DNA of 64,000 nt from Geodermatophilus dictyosporus (GCF_900115505.1 NZ_FOWQ01000009.1:166374-230373); one strand, 5' to 3'. Positions 1 through 9,765 are shown, counted from the first letter of the stretch. Made by a program: numbers and translations. Notes: generated by a model from the letters alone, not told the origin.

Positions 1-177
1 CCCCAGGGCATCGACGGCGGCGGGTGGTACCGGCAGAGCCCACCGGGCACCGACCCGGCATGGGAGGCGTGGGGCTTCGTCCAACCCGACCGGCAGCTGA
101 TGGAGATCTACGTCGAGTGGGCCGGCCACACGATCGCCGACCTGGACGCGGCCTTCTACAACGTCGCGCCCTACTGA
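1..177 (+). CDS. C-terminal end of an unrecognised protein (partial)
   Basis: An open frame runs in from the left edge in frame 1 and stops at TGA 175-177, giving 58 residues with no internal stop. It is rich in Trp and Tyr (WYRQ, WEAWGF, IYVEWAG) and ends in FYNVAPY, a composition that looks like real protein rather than a shadow frame. I do not recognise a family. The reading frame is followed directly by a hairpin, which fits the end of a transcription unit. The N-terminus and size are unknown. Confidence 0.55.
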   Translation, partial: PQGIDGGGWYRQSPPGTDPAWEAWGFVQPDRQLMEIYVEWAGHTIADLDAAFYNVAPY

Positions 178-178
178 C

Positions 179-201
179 CCCGGTCCCGTGAGGGGACCGG
201 G
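179..201. terminator. Hairpin between convergent genes
   Basis: A 9-bp stem (CCCGGTCCC pairing with GGGACCGGG) with a short loop starts immediately after the stop codon at 175-177. It lies between genes ending from both sides, so it may serve both strands. No T tract follows, as is usual in high-GC actinobacteria. Confidence 0.5.
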
Positions 202-222
202 CGGTCGCGGGACGTGCGCCGG

Positions 223-459
223 TCAACCGCCGCGCTGGATCTCGGCCTGCACGATGCCGTTCACCGCGGTGCGCAGCGCAGCGCTGGAGGAGTCGCCCTC
301 GGCGAGGGCGGCGCGCGCGTCCTCGGGCAGCAGGCCGGGGTCGACGTCGTCCAGCCAGGTCACGTCGCCGCCGACGGCGCGGCCCACCTGCAGGCCTCCG
401 TCGCCCTTGCGCAGCACGTACCGCTCACCGTCGATGTCGAGTGTCAGGTCGTCGCTCAT
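223..459 (-). CDS. Small hypothetical protein, 78 aa
   Basis: The protein is acidic and soluble: a beta-like N-terminus (LTLDIDGERYVLR), a central WLDDVDPGLLP segment and a helical C-terminus. I chose ATG at 459 because AGGTGG sits 5 nt upstream; an in-frame GTG at 468 would add three residues. No known family is recognised and no membrane segment is present. It is divergent from cutA with only 44 nt between the two starts, so the promoters must overlap. Its amino-acid pattern is better than the antisense frames. Confidence 0.6.
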   Translation of the reverse strand: MSDDLTLDIDGERYVLRKGDGGLQVGRAVGGDVTWLDDVDPGLLPEDARAALAEGDSSSAALRTAVNGIVQAEIQRGG

Positions 460-503
460 GGCGGCCACCTACCCCGCGCGGGCCGCCGCACGCACCGCGC
501 AGG

Positions 504-833
504 ATGGCGCCCGTGGACGTCGTCGAGGTGGTCGTCACCGGTCCGGACGCCGACTGGCTGGCCGGGTTCACCCGGACGCTGGTGGAGGAGCGGCTGGCCG
601 CCTGCGGCCACCTGCTGGCCCCGATCCGCTCGGTGTTCCGGTGGGAGGGTCGGGTGCACGACGAGCCGGAGGCGCGGGTCGCGCTGCACACGCGCGCCTC
701 GCTGGTGCCGGCGATCACCGCCCGCACCGCGGAGCTGCACCCCTACGACGTCCCCTGCGTCCTGGCCCTCCCCGTCGCCGGCGGCAGCCCCGAGTACCTG
801 CGCTGGGTGCTCGCCGAGACGCGCGAGCCCTGA
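504..833 (+). CDS. cutA: CutA family divalent-cation tolerance-like protein
   Basis: The 109-residue length fits the CutA1 family (about 105-115 aa, a trimeric ferredoxin-like fold). Recognisable features are the first strand VEVVVTGP, the LVEERLAACGH helix near residues 25-36, the FRWEGRVHDEPEARVALHT strand pair, and the late HPYDVPCVLALPVAGGSPEYLRWV segment that carries the conserved Tyr and Pro. CutA proteins bind divalent metals in vitro, but their physiological role is unsettled. ATG 504 is chosen over an upstream start because the family begins here and the longer N-terminus is low-complexity Pro/Arg sequence. Confidence 0.85.
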   Translation: MAPVDVVEVVVTGPDADWLAGFTRTLVEERLAACGHLLAPIRSVFRWEGRVHDEPEARVALHTRASLVPAITARTAELHPYDVPCVLALPVAGGSPEYLRWVLAETREP

Positions 834-835
834 TC

Positions 836-949
836 GGGGCACCAGCACCAGCCGGCCGCGCACGTGCCCCTCGCGGCTGCGCCGGTGGGGACCTCACCGA
901 CGGGGAGGACGTCGGGCTCCCCCCGTGCGGTGTGGACGACGGCGCGCAC
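836..949 (-). pseudogene. Relic of a quinone oxidoreductase/alcohol dehydrogenase with a large internal deletion
   Basis: From GTG 949 the minus strand reads MRAVVHTARGEPDVLPVGEVP, the typical N-terminus of zinc-less quinone oxidoreductases. It then runs in another frame into EGHVRGRLVLVP, which resembles the extreme C-terminus of the same family (compare HVRGKVVVTLDP at the end of the intact gene at 6513-7439). The approximately 270 residues between are missing. This is what one expects of a gene that lost its centre. No function is likely. The assignment rests on two short matches, so it is an inference. Confidence 0.5.
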
Positions 950-950
950 G

Positions 951-1238
951 TCAGCCCGGCTCCCCGCGCCGCTTGCGGCGGGCCACGACGAGCAGGTCCA
1001 CCAGCGCCACCGCGCCGGAGGCGAACAGCACCACCGCCGGCCAGGACGGCAGGTCGGTGCGCAGCCACAGCACGCCGAACACCACGCAGACGACCAGGCC
1101 GAAGGCGGCGAGCACGAGGCGCAGGGTGAGCGCCGACTGTGCGGGCGGCGCGCCGAACAGGCCGGCGGTCGGGTCGTGGTGGTCGGGCAGCCCGCGCTCG
1201 TAGTCCTCGCGGGTCAGCCGGCGGTGGGGCTCGGTCAC
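951..1238 (-). CDS. Small two-helix membrane protein, 95 aa (possibly DUF6343-like)
   Basis: Starting from GTG 1238, a polar N-terminus (about 36 residues with REDYERGLPDHHDP) is followed by two hydrophobic helices around residues 39-58 and 66-86, and a basic RRKRRGEPG tail that suggests a cytoplasmic C-terminus. The shape (SALTLRLVLAAFG start of helix 1, Arg-rich end) resembles small actinobacterial membrane proteins such as DUF6343, but that is only a resemblance. It is divergent from the gene at 1311 with 72 nt between. Confidence 0.65.
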   Translation of the reverse strand: MTEPHRRLTREDYERGLPDHHDPTAGLFGAPPAQSALTLRLVLAAFGLVVCVVFGVLWLRTDLPSWPAVVLFASGAVALVDLLVVARRKRRGEPG

Positions 1239-1310
1239 GCCCCGGGAGGTACCCGGCCGCGCCGGGCCCATCCGCCGGGGCGGGGGAGCGCCCGCTGGGA
1301 GGATGGCCGG

Positions 1311-2042
1311 GTGACCGTCAGCGACCCCCGGACGATCGACGCCGTCACCCGCTCGGCCGGTGGCCTGCTGGTCCTCGCCGTCACCGAGGACCGGCCCTAC
1401 ACCGCGGAGGACGGCGAGCGGCTGGCCGGGGAGCTGTGGGCCAAGCTCGACGCCTACGGGCAGGCGCTGCGCTCCGGACGGGTGCCCGAGCGCCGGGGCG
1501 ACGAGCCGGTCGCCGTCGTCCTCGCCCCGGCGACCGAGCCGCCCGACGCCGTCCGGGAGGTGCTCGCGGCCGCCGGGCGGGCGCTGGCCGACGCCGGGGT
1601 GACCGTCACCTGGCGGCCGCCGACCCGCCCCGGCCGGGACACCGAGGCGGTGCTGCGCGACCTCGGCGCCGCGCTGCTGGCCGCCGCGCCGGAGGGCGCG
1701 ACGCGGTTGCGCTACCGCGCGGTCGTCGCCGGCCCGGTGCGCCGCGACGTGCTCACCGCCGACGGGACCCCGGGCGAGCGGTCCCGGGAGGTGGCGGTGC
1801 CCGCCGCGGTCCGCGTCGCCGTCGAGGAGCTCAAGCGGGTGATGTGGACGCCCGAGCGCGGCACCTGGCTGGAGACCGACGTGGTCCTCGACCGGGCCGC
1901 GCGCCGGCTGCTGCCGTTGTTCAACCACGACCTCGAGCCCGCCGGCCCGCCGCTGCCGGCCGAGGCGCTGGTCGCCGAGCTGCGCAGCTGCCCGCGCCCG
2001 GCCGGCGCCGTCCCGGGGTGGGTGGCCGCGCGGATCGGCTGA
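1311..2042 (+). CDS. Hypothetical protein with DUF6572-like N-terminus, 243 aa
   Basis: The start is GTG 1311, just after GGGAGG. An ATG eight bases upstream is closed by a stop after three codons. Residues 1-55 ([28 protein letters not shown] in two parts) resemble DUF6572, a small module often seen with immunity-type or signalling proteins. The remaining 190 residues contain an alpha/beta part and a strand-rich part with [16 protein letters not shown] and [10 protein letters not shown]. It is soluble, with no signal peptide. It ends 46 nt before prfB. The function is unknown. Confidence 0.65.
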   Translation: MTVSDPRTIDAVTRSAGGLLVLAVTEDRPYTAEDGERLAGELWAKLDAYGQALRSGRVPERRGDEPVAVVLAPATEPPDAVREVLAAAGRALADAGVTVTWRPPTRPGRDTEAVLRDLGAALLAAAPEGATRLRYRAVVAGPVRRDVLTADGTPGERSREVAVPAAVRVAVEELKRVMWTPERGTWLETDVVLDRAARRLLPLFNHDLEPAGPPLPAEALVAELRSCPRPAGAVPGWVAARIG

Positions 2043-2088
2043 GCGCCGCCCCGCGGTCCGGGGGCGGAGCGCACTACCCTGGATCGAC

Positions 2089-3201
2089 GTGGCCGCTGAC
2101 TTCGCCGTCGTCCTGGACGAGCTCGACACGACCCTCGGGAGCATCGAGTCCGTCATCGACGTCGACCGCCTCCGCCGCGAGGTCGCCGAGCTCGAGCAGC
2201 AGGCGGCCGCGCCGGACCTCTGGAACGACGTCGAGGCCGCCCAGGCGCTGACCTCCCGGCTGTCCTACCTGCAGGGCGACCTGCGCCGGGTCGAGGAGCT
2301 GCGCCGCCGCCTCGACGACGTCGGCGTGCTGCACGAGATGGCCGAGGAGGAGTCCGACGAGGCCACCGCGGCCGAGGCCGAGCGCGAGCTCGCGGCGCTG
2401 CGCAAGGAGATCGACGAGCTCGAGGTCCGCACGCTGCTCAACGGCGAGTACGACTCCCGCGAGGCGCTGGTCACCATCCGCTCGGAGGCCGGGGGCGTCG
2501 ACGCGGCCGACTTCGCCGAGATGCTCATGCGGATGTACCTGCGCTGGGCCGAGCGGCACCGCTACGCCGTCGAGGTCTACGACACCTCCTACGCCGAGGA
2601 GGCCGGCATCAAGTCGGCCACCTTCGCGGTCAAGCAGCCCTACGCCTACGGCACGCTGTCGGTCGAGCAGGGCACCCACCGGCTGGTGCGCATCTCGCCG
2701 TTCGACAACCAGGGCCGCCGGCAGACGTCGTTCGCCGGCGTCGAGGTGCTGCCCGTCGTCGAGCAGACCGACCACGTGGAGATCCCGGAGAACGAGATCC
2801 GCATCGACGTCTTCCGGTCCTCGGGCCCGGGCGGGCAGAGCGTGAACACCACCGACTCCGCCGTCCGGATCACCCACCTGCCCACCGGCATCGTGGTGTC
2901 CTGCCAGAACGAGAAGAGCCAGATCCAGAACCGGGCGGCCGCCATGCGCGTGCTCCAGGCGCGGCTGCTGGCCAAGCGGCAGGAGGAGCAGCGCGCCGCG
3001 ATGGACGCGCTCAAGGGCGAGGGCTCCAGCTGGGGCAACCAGATGCGCTCCTACGTGCTGCACCCCTACCAGATGGTCAAGGACCTGCGCACCGAGCAGG
3101 AGACCGGCAACACCGCGGCCGTCCTCGACGGCGACATCGACGGCTTCATCGAGGCGGGCATCCGCTGGCGCCGGCAGCAGGAGACGGTCGCCGCGAACTG
3201 A
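2089..3201 (+). CDS. prfB: Peptide chain release factor 2 (RF2)
   Basis: RF2 recognises UGA and UAA in the ribosomal A site and triggers hydrolysis of peptidyl-tRNA. The 370-aa frame has an N-terminal coiled coil (residues 1-110), the SPF anticodon-mimic tripeptide at 203-205 and the catalytic GGQ at 248-250 within [15 protein letters not shown]. The start is GTG 2089. The frame is continuous from the first codon: there is no in-frame UGA near codon 26, so the autoregulatory frameshift known from E. coli is absent here, as in other actinobacteria. It is upstream of ftsEX and smpB, the usual actinobacterial order. Confidence 0.97.
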   Translation: MAADFAVVLDELDTTLGSIESVIDVDRLRREVAELEQQAAAPDLWNDVEAAQALTSRLSYLQGDLRRVEELRRRLDDVGVLHEMAEEESDEATAAEAERELAALRKEIDELEVRTLLNGEYDSREALVTIRSEAGGVDAADFAEMLMRMYLRWAERHRYAVEVYDTSYAEEAGIKSATFAVKQPYAYGTLSVEQGTHRLVRISPFDNQGRRQTSFAGVEVLPVVEQTDHVEIPENEIRIDVFRSSGPGGQSVNTTDSAVRITHLPTGIVVSCQNEKSQIQNRAAAMRVLQARLLAKRQEEQRAAMDALKGEGSSWGNQMRSYVLHPYQMVKDLRTEQETGNTAAVLDGDIDGFIEAGIRWRRQQETVAAN

Positions 3202-3313
3202 GGGAGGACCCCCGGGCGGGGGCGCCGCCCCACCCTCGGCGCAGGAGACGCGCCCGGTGCGTCCCGTGGCGAACGGGTCGTCGAGAGCCTCCGGCGAGGT
3301 ACCGTGGCGCCTC

Positions 3314-4003
<690 letters not shown>

Positions 4004-4046
4004 GTCCCCCTCCCACCGACGACCTGCACCTCACGCAAGGGAACCC

Positions 4047-4931
4047 ATGCGCGTCAACTTCGTCCTCTCCGAGGTGGCCACCGGGCTGCGTCGCAACCTG
4101 ACCATGACGGTCGCGATGATCCTGACCACGGCCATCTCGCTCGGCCTGATGGGCACCGGCCTGCTCATCGCCGGGATGATCTCCGACATGAAGGAGATCT
4201 ACTACGACAAGGTGCAGGTCTCCATCTTCCTGGCCGACGACGTCACCGACGAGCAGCGCAGCGCGATCGAGGCCCAGCTGTCGGACTCGCCGGAGGTGGC
4301 CGCCTACATCTACGAGTCCAAGGAGGAGGCCTACGAGCGCTTCCGGCAGCAGTTCTCCCAGCAGCCCGAGCTGGTCGAGAACACGCCGCCGGACGCGCTG
4401 CCGGAGAGCTTCCGGGTCGAGCTGGTCAACCCCGAGCGCTACCCGGTCGTGGCCGAGCAGTTCCCCAACGGGCAGAACGGCGTCGACCAGGTGCGCGACG
4501 AGGGCGACTTCCTCGACCGCCTGTTCAGCCTGCTCAACGGCGCCCGCAACGCGACGATCGCGGTGGCCGTCGTCCAGGCGCTGGCGGCGCTGCTGCTGAT
4601 CTCCAACACCATCCAGCTGGCGGCCTTCAACCGGCGCAACGAGACCAACATCATGCGGCTGGTCGGCGCCTCGCGCTGGTACACCCAGCTGCCGTTCATC
4701 CTCGAGGCCGCGCTGGCCGGGCTGATCGGCGCGCTGCTCGCCGTCGGCGGCCTGGTGCTGACCAAGGTGCTCTTCGTCGACAAGACGCTGGCCGGGCCGA
4801 TCAAGGCCGGGATCATCCCGCCGGTCGACTGGGGCGCCATCGCCACGATCGCCCCCGTCATCGCCGCCGCCGGTGTGGGCCTGGCCGCGGTCGCCGCCTA
4901 CGTGACGCTGCGCCTCTACGTCCGACTGTGA
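4047..4931 (+). CDS. ftsX: Cell division protein FtsX (ABC permease-like)
   Basis: FtsX is the membrane partner of FtsE; its extracellular loop activates cell-wall hydrolases (RipC-type in mycobacteria). The 294 residues show the standard layout: first membrane helix at about 20-45, an extracellular domain at about 50-165 rich in acidic residues, then three helices at about 172-195, 220-245 and 270-290. The motif RNETNIMRLVGAS before helix 3 is typical of the FtsX domain. ATG 4047 follows AAGGGAA. It is in an operon with ftsE. Confidence 0.96.
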   Translation: MRVNFVLSEVATGLRRNLTMTVAMILTTAISLGLMGTGLLIAGMISDMKEIYYDKVQVSIFLADDVTDEQRSAIEAQLSDSPEVAAYIYESKEEAYERFRQQFSQQPELVENTPPDALPESFRVELVNPERYPVVAEQFPNGQNGVDQVRDEGDFLDRLFSLLNGARNATIAVAVVQALAALLLISNTIQLAAFNRRNETNIMRLVGASRWYTQLPFILEAALAGLIGALLAVGGLVLTKVLFVDKTLAGPIKAGIIPPVDWGAIATIAPVIAAAGVGLAAVAAYVTLRLYVRL

Positions 4932-5011
4932 CACCGTCGGCCTGCCGGCCGACACCCGTCCGGTGCCGTCCCCCGGGCGCGGCGGGCGGCCACCGGGGGT
5001 AGGGGAGCGGC

Positions 5012-6025
5012 ATGACGACGACGGCCGGTGCCACCGCGGACGACCTCGACACCGGCCGGGCCGACGTCCGGCCGGCGCTGCGACGGCTCGGGGAGGTCGG
5101 CGCGTTCGGCGCGGACGACGACGACCCGACCGAGGCGCTGCTGGCCTCGGTGCGGATGCTCCGTCGGCTCGCGGCGGTGTCGCTGGCCACCGCGTTCGCC
5201 GCCTGGTCGCAGCGGATGGTGCTCGAGTACCTCCGCTGCTGCCCGCCGCCCGCGCCGCTGGACGGCCTGGTCGCGCAGGTGCGCGCGGGCACCGTGCCCG
5301 GCGCGACCGCGCTCGCGCCCGCGGTCGCCGACCTCGCCGGCACCGGCACGCTCCCGGTCGCGGCCGTCCGCGACGGCACGGGCTGGCGGCTGTCGGGCAC
5401 CGTCGGCTGGGCGTCGAACCTCTTCGACGACGCGGTCGTCGTCGTCCCCGCCCGCACGGCCGACGAGGGCCGCCTGGTCGTGCTGTTCCGGCGCACCGAC
5501 CCCGGCGTGACGCCGACCGGGCCGCACGACACGCTGGGCCTGCGCGGCACCGGCACGGGCGGGCTGCACCTCGACGGCCTCGCCGTCGGCCCGGCGCAGG
5601 TGCTCAGCGACGACCTGACCGCCTTCATGGCGGTGTGCCGCCCGGCGATGCTGCTGCTGCAGACCGCACTCGCCCTCGGCCTCGCCGACGCCGCGCTGTC
5701 CGCGGCGCAGGAGCACCTGCCGGCCGTCCTCCGGGCCGACGGCGACGCCCTCGGCGAACGCCGCGACGACGTCGCCCGGCGGCTGGAGGACCTCGCCGGC
5801 GACCGGGTGGGCGTCGGCCCCGGCGACCTCGCCCGGCTGCGGCTGGCCGCGCTCGACGTCGCCTCCGAGGCGGTGCGGCTGGAGACCGCGGTCGCCGGTG
5901 GGGCGGGGTACCTGGCCGGCAGCGCCACCGCCCGCCGCGTGCGGGAGGTGGCGTTCCTGCCCGTGCAGGCCCCCACGTACGGGCAGCTCCGGCGCGAGAT
6001 CACCGCCGCGGGGCCCCGGCAGTAA
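5012..6025 (+). CDS. Acyl-CoA dehydrogenase-like protein, 337 aa
   Basis: The fold is that of an acyl-CoA dehydrogenase. There is a helical N-terminal part, a middle segment with [22 protein letters not shown] (in two runs) that matches the beta domain, and a C-terminal four-helix part ending [34 protein letters not shown]. The last element resembles the C-terminal helix region of flavin monooxygenases/dehydrogenases that act with SfnC/DszC-type enzymes. It is shorter than usual (about 380 aa) because the first helices are reduced. It lies between ftsX and smpB, an insertion into a conserved order. The substrate is unknown. Confidence 0.7.
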   Translation: MTTTAGATADDLDTGRADVRPALRRLGEVGAFGADDDDPTEALLASVRMLRRLAAVSLATAFAAWSQRMVLEYLRCCPPPAPLDGLVAQVRAGTVPGATALAPAVADLAGTGTLPVAAVRDGTGWRLSGTVGWASNLFDDAVVVVPARTADEGRLVVLFRRTDPGVTPTGPHDTLGLRGTGTGGLHLDGLAVGPAQVLSDDLTAFMAVCRPAMLLLQTALALGLADAALSAAQEHLPAVLRADGDALGERRDDVARRLEDLAGDRVGVGPGDLARLRLAALDVASEAVRLETAVAGGAGYLAGSATARRVREVAFLPVQAPTYGQLRREITAAGPRQ

Positions 6026-6035
6026 CCTGGGGTCC

Positions 6036-6512
6036 ATGCCGCGGGAACAGGGGCGCAAGCTGATCGCCCAGAACAAGAAGGCGCGGCACGACTACTCGAT
6101 CCTCGACACCTACGAGGTCGGCCTGGTGCTCACCGGCACCGAGGTCAAGAGCCTGCGGGCCGGCCGCGCGTCGCTGGTCGACGGCTTCGCCACCGTCGAC
6201 GACGGCGAGGTGTGGCTGCAGCACGTGCACATCCCCGAGTACACGCAGGGGACCTGGACCAACCACGCCCCGCGGCGCAAGCGCAAGGTGCTCATGCACC
6301 GCGAGGAGATCGACAAGCTGATCGGCAAGACCCGCGAGGGCGGCCTGACGCTGGTGCCGCTGGAGCTGTACTTCAAGGACGGCAAGGTCAAGGCGACCCT
6401 CGCGCTGGCCAAGGGCAAGAAGTCCTACGACAAGCGGCACGACCTGGCCGAGCGCGACTCCCGCCGGGAGATCCAGCGCGCCTTCGGCCGCTACGTGAAG
6501 GGACGGCGGTAG
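6036..6512 (+). CDS. smpB: SsrA-binding protein SmpB
   Basis: SmpB binds the tRNA-like part of tmRNA and delivers it to stalled ribosomes for trans-translation. The 158 residues carry the family hallmarks: QNKKARHDY near the start, [19 protein letters not shown] strand (here [17 protein letters not shown]), the [20 protein letters not shown] segment, and the C-terminal basic tail [16 protein letters not shown] followed by RYVKGRR that folds into a helix in the decoding centre. ATG 6036 starts 10 nt after the preceding stop. Its RNA partner ssrA is 7.9 kb downstream in this window. Confidence 0.97.
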   Translation: MPREQGRKLIAQNKKARHDYSILDTYEVGLVLTGTEVKSLRAGRASLVDGFATVDDGEVWLQHVHIPEYTQGTWTNHAPRRKRKVLMHREEIDKLIGKTREGGLTLVPLELYFKDGKVKATLALAKGKKSYDKRHDLAERDSRREIQRAFGRYVKGRR

Positions 6513-7439
6513 GTGCGCGGTGTCGCCCTCGACGAGTTCGGCGGGCCCGAGGTCCTGAGCCTGCGCGACGACCTGCCCGACCCGCCCGTCGGCCCCGACA
6601 CCGTGCGGGTGCGGGTGCGGGCCAGCGCCGTCAACCCGGTCGACGTGCTGATCCGGGAGGGCGGGCTGGCCGGCGCGTTCCCGCACCACTTCCCGATCGT
6701 CCCGGGCTGGGACGTCGCCGGGGTGGTCGAGGTGGCCGGCCCCGCGGTGACCGCCTTCGCCGCCGGCGACGAGGTCTACGGCTACGTGCGCCGCGACGAC
6801 GTGCAGTGGGGGACGGCGGCCGAGCTGGTGCCCGCCCCGCAGCGCTGCCTGGCGCACAAGCCCTCCTCGCTGTCGTTCGCCGAGGCCGCCGGGGTGCCGC
6901 TGGCCGGGATGACCGCCTACCAGGCGCTCACCGAGGCGCTCGAGGTGAGCGAGGGCGAGCGGGTGCTGGTGCACCGCGCGGCCGGCGGCGTCGGGTTCTT
7001 CGCCGTGCAGATCGCCGTCGCGCTCGGCGCGCACGTGATCGGTACCGCGAGCCCGCGCAACCACGGCTTCCTCACCGACGCCGGGGTGGCCGAGGTGCTC
7101 GACTACTCCGCCGGGCCGCCGAGCGGGCAGCTGTCCGAGCCGGTCGACGCCGTCCTCGACCTGGTCGGCGGGGACACCCTGGCCGACGCGCCGCGGCAGG
7201 TCCGCGACCCCGCGCGCATCGCCAGCGTCGTCGACCCCTCGGTGCGCGCGCTGGGCGGGCGCTACGTGTTCGTGCGCCCCGAGCACGAGCACCTCGAGGA
7301 GCTCGCCCGGATGGCCGACGCCGGCCAGCTGCGGGTGCCGGTGGCGCGGGCGTTCCCGCTGGAGCGCCTGGCCGAGGCGCAGGAGCTGGTCTCCGGCGGG
7401 CACGTGCGCGGCAAGGTCGTCGTCACGCTGGACCCGTGA
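6513..7439 (+). CDS. Zinc-less NADP-dependent oxidoreductase (quinone reductase-like MDR family)
   Basis: A medium-chain dehydrogenase of 308 aa. It has a GroES-like N-terminal domain (VRVRVRASAVNPVDVLIREGG, in two runs, then PGWDVAGVVEVAG), a Rossmann domain with VHRAAGGVGFFAVQIA at about residue 155, and a C-terminal HVRGKVVVTLDP. The catalytic zinc ligands of alcohol dehydrogenases are absent, which points to quinone or enone reduction with NADPH. GTG 6513 abuts the smpB stop, so it is read directly behind smpB, and it overlaps the next gene by 4 nt (GTGA). It is probably in an operon with the next two genes. Confidence 0.85.
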   Translation: MRGVALDEFGGPEVLSLRDDLPDPPVGPDTVRVRVRASAVNPVDVLIREGGLAGAFPHHFPIVPGWDVAGVVEVAGPAVTAFAAGDEVYGYVRRDDVQWGTAAELVPAPQRCLAHKPSSLSFAEAAGVPLAGMTAYQALTEALEVSEGERVLVHRAAGGVGFFAVQIAVALGAHVIGTASPRNHGFLTDAGVAEVLDYSAGPPSGQLSEPVDAVLDLVGGDTLADAPRQVRDPARIASVVDPSVRALGGRYVFVRPEHEHLEELARMADAGQLRVPVARAFPLERLAEAQELVSGGHVRGKVVVTLDP

Positions 7440-8329
7440 GCGTCCCGCCGCCGGCCGGCGACGCCGACGTCCCGCGGTTCTGGCGGGAGCTGGGGCTGCC
7501 CGGCCTCGTCGACGTGCACGTGCACTTCCTCCCGGCCCCGGTGCAGGCGAAGGTGTGGGCCTACTTCGAGGCCGCCGAGACGCACTACGGCGCCGCGTGG
7601 CCGGTGCACTACGCGCTGCCCGAGGACGAGCGGCTCGCCGTCCTCGCCCGGCTCGGCGTGCGCGCCTTCCCGACGCTGCCCTACCCGCACAAGCCCGGGA
7701 TGGCCGCCTGGCTCAACGACTGGTCGCACGGGTTCGCCGCCGCCCACCCGCAGGTGCTGTCCTCGGCGACGTTCTTCCCCGAGCCGGAGGCGCCGCACTA
7801 CGTGGCCGAGGCGCTCGACCGCGGCGTGCGGGTGTTCAAGGTGCACGTGCAGGTGGGCGCCTTCGACCCGCGCGACCCGCTGCTCGACCCGGTCTGGGCG
7901 CGGCTGGCCGAGACCGGGACGCCGGTGGTCATCCACTGCGGGTCCGGCCCGCTGCGCGGCGAGCACACCGGGCCGGCCCCGATGACCGGCCTCCTGGAGC
8001 GCCACCCGCGGCTGCAGCTGGTGATCGCCCACCTGGGCATGCCCGAGTACCGCGAGTTCCTCGACCTGGCCGAGCGGTACGAGCGGGTGCACCTGGACAC
8101 CACCATGTTCGCCACCGACTTCACCGAGCGGCTGATGCCCTTCGACCCCGCCGACCGGCCGCGGCTGGCCGCGCTGCGGGACCGGGTGCTGCTCGGCAGC
8201 GACTTCCCGTCCATCCCGTACCCCTACGCCGAGCAGCTCGCGGCGCTGTCCCGGCTCGACCTCGGCGACGACTGGCTGCGCGCGGTGCTGTGGCACAACG
8301 GCGCCCGCCTGTTCGGGGTGGCCGCGTGA
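7436..8329 (+). CDS. Metal-dependent amidohydrolase (amidohydrolase_2/ACMSD-like)
   Basis: The 297-aa TIM-barrel protein starts with the metal motif VDVHVHFLP (HxH) near residue 25. It continues with FKVHVQVGAF, VVIHCGSG (metal His), LVIAHLGMPEYREF and the late LLGSDFPSIPYP that carries the conserved Asp. This fits the ACMSD/uracil-thymine amidohydrolase group, whose members decarboxylate or hydrolyse small carboxylated substrates. The GTG start overlaps the stop of the upstream oxidoreductase, so translation is coupled. The substrate cannot be deduced. Confidence 0.82.
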   Translation: MSVPPPAGDADVPRFWRELGLPGLVDVHVHFLPAPVQAKVWAYFEAAETHYGAAWPVHYALPEDERLAVLARLGVRAFPTLPYPHKPGMAAWLNDWSHGFAAAHPQVLSSATFFPEPEAPHYVAEALDRGVRVFKVHVQVGAFDPRDPLLDPVWARLAETGTPVVIHCGSGPLRGEHTGPAPMTGLLERHPRLQLVIAHLGMPEYREFLDLAERYERVHLDTTMFATDFTERLMPFDPADRPRLAALRDRVLLGSDFPSIPYPYAEQLAALSRLDLGDDWLRAVLWHNGARLFGVAA

Positions 8330-8727
8330 GGCTCGCCGCCGCCGTCCTCGGGACGCCGGACCCGCGCGCCCTGGCCCGCTTCTACCAGCGGCTGCTCGGC
8401 TGGCCGCTGCGCGACGACCAGGAGGACTGGGCGGCGCTGCGCCCGGCCGGCGGCGGCACCGGGCTGTCGTTCCAACGGGAACGCGACCACGTGCCACCGG
8501 TCTGGCCGCCGGAGCCGGACACCCAGCAGATCCAGGTGCACCTCGACCTGGAGGTCGACGACCTGGACGCGGCCTGCGCGCTCGCCGAGGACGCCGGCGC
8601 CCGGCGGATCGGCGGCTACACCGAGCCGCACGAGGACGTGCGCGTCTACGCCGACCCCGACGGCCACCCGTTCTGCCTGTTCGTGCGGCTGGAAAACGGG
8701 TCGCCGCCGTCCGGGGACGCCGCCTAG
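8326..8727 (+). CDS. VOC (glyoxalase/bleomycin resistance-like) family protein
   Basis: The 133 residues form two beta-alpha-beta-beta-beta modules typical of the vicinal-oxygen-chelate fold. Module one has LGTPDPRALARFYQRLLGWPL, in which RFY is the usual signature. Module two has VHLDLEVDDLDAACALAEDAGA and ends VYADPDGHPFCLFV, with the glutamate/His metal positions only partly kept. The family includes dioxygenases, isomerases and binding proteins, so the reaction is open. It overlaps the amidohydrolase by 4 nt and completes a three-gene operon. Confidence 0.85.
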   Translation: MRLAAAVLGTPDPRALARFYQRLLGWPLRDDQEDWAALRPAGGGTGLSFQRERDHVPPVWPPEPDTQQIQVHLDLEVDDLDAACALAEDAGARRIGGYTEPHEDVRVYADPDGHPFCLFVRLENGSPPSGDAA

Positions 8728-8738
8728 CCTGACCCGCC

Positions 8739-9755
8739 GTGCCCGACGTGCTCCCCGCCGACGTGACCGGCCTCCCCGCGGACCTGACCGCCCGCCCGCT
8801 CACCCTCGACGACGCCCCGGCCGCGGCCGAGCTGCTGGAGGCGGCCGAGGCCGTCGACGACACCGGCGAGCACGAGGACGCCGACGACCTGGCCGAGTGG
8901 TGGGGCCGCGGGCTCGTCGACCTGCCCCGCGACGGCCGCGCCGTGGTCACCGGCGACGGCACGCTGGTGGCCTGGGCGACGTCGATCTCCCAGCGCTCCG
9001 GCCGGGAGGCGCTGCGGGTCTGGGCCGAGGGCCGGGTGCACCCCGCCTGGCGCGGGCGCGGCATCGGCGCGGCGCTGGTCGACTGGCAGGTGCGCCGCGG
9101 CACCGAGCAGCACGCGGAGTTCGCCCCGCCCGGCCTGCCGGGACGGCTGGTGGCCAGCGCCTGGCCCTCGATGACCCCGCTGGCGCGGCTCCTGGAGCGC
9201 CGCGGCTTCGCGGTCGAGCGGCTGTTCGCCTCGATGCAGCGCCCGCTCGAGGACCTGCCCGCCGCCGTCGCGCCCGCGGGGATCGAGCTGGTGCCCTTCA
9301 CCTGGGACCGCGACGACGAGGTGCGCCGCGCGCACAACGCCGCGTTCACCGAGCACCACGGCTCCACCGAGCGCGACGAGACGGCCTGGCGCACCTGGTT
9401 CACCGGCGTGAAGGCCTTCCGGCCCGACCTGTCGGTGCTGGCCCTGGCCGACGGCGTCGTCGCGGGGTACGCCCTCGGGTACGTCTACGACGCCGACACC
9501 CGCGCGACCGGGGTCCGCACCCTCCACCTCGGCCAGATCGGCGTGCTCCCGGGAGCCCGCGGGCGGGGCGTGGCGGGCGCGACCATCGCCGCCGCGCTGG
9601 CCGCCGGTGCGGCCGACGGCTGCGGGCGGGCCGCGCTCGACGTCGACACCGAGAACACCACCGGCGCGTTCGCGCTCTACGAGCGGGTCGGCTTCCGGGT
9701 GGCGCGCACCCACCACTCCTGGGCGTACCCGGTCCCGCCGCGGGGTGCTCGCTAG
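8739..9755 (+). CDS. Tandem GNAT N-acetyltransferase (mycothiol synthase-like architecture)
   Basis: This 338-aa protein has two GNAT domains. The N-terminal one spans about residues 18-165 (VHPAWRGRGIGAALVDW as acetyl-CoA loop) and the C-terminal one about 180-335 (IGVLPGARGRGVAGATIAAAL, then LDVDTENTTGAFALYERVGFRV in two runs). The arrangement matches MshD and related proteins that acetylate Cys-GlcN-Ins, but similar duplicated GNATs with other substrates are common in actinobacteria, so mycothiol synthesis is only one possibility. It starts at GTG 8739, 11 nt after the VOC gene. Confidence 0.8.
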   Translation: MPDVLPADVTGLPADLTARPLTLDDAPAAAELLEAAEAVDDTGEHEDADDLAEWWGRGLVDLPRDGRAVVTGDGTLVAWATSISQRSGREALRVWAEGRVHPAWRGRGIGAALVDWQVRRGTEQHAEFAPPGLPGRLVASAWPSMTPLARLLERRGFAVERLFASMQRPLEDLPAAVAPAGIELVPFTWDRDDEVRRAHNAAFTEHHGSTERDETAWRTWFTGVKAFRPDLSVLALADGVVAGYALGYVYDADTRATGVRTLHLGQIGVLPGARGRGVAGATIAAALAAGAADGCGRAALDVDTENTTGAFALYERVGFRVARTHHSWAYPVPPRGAR

Positions 9756-9765
9756 GGTCGCCGGC

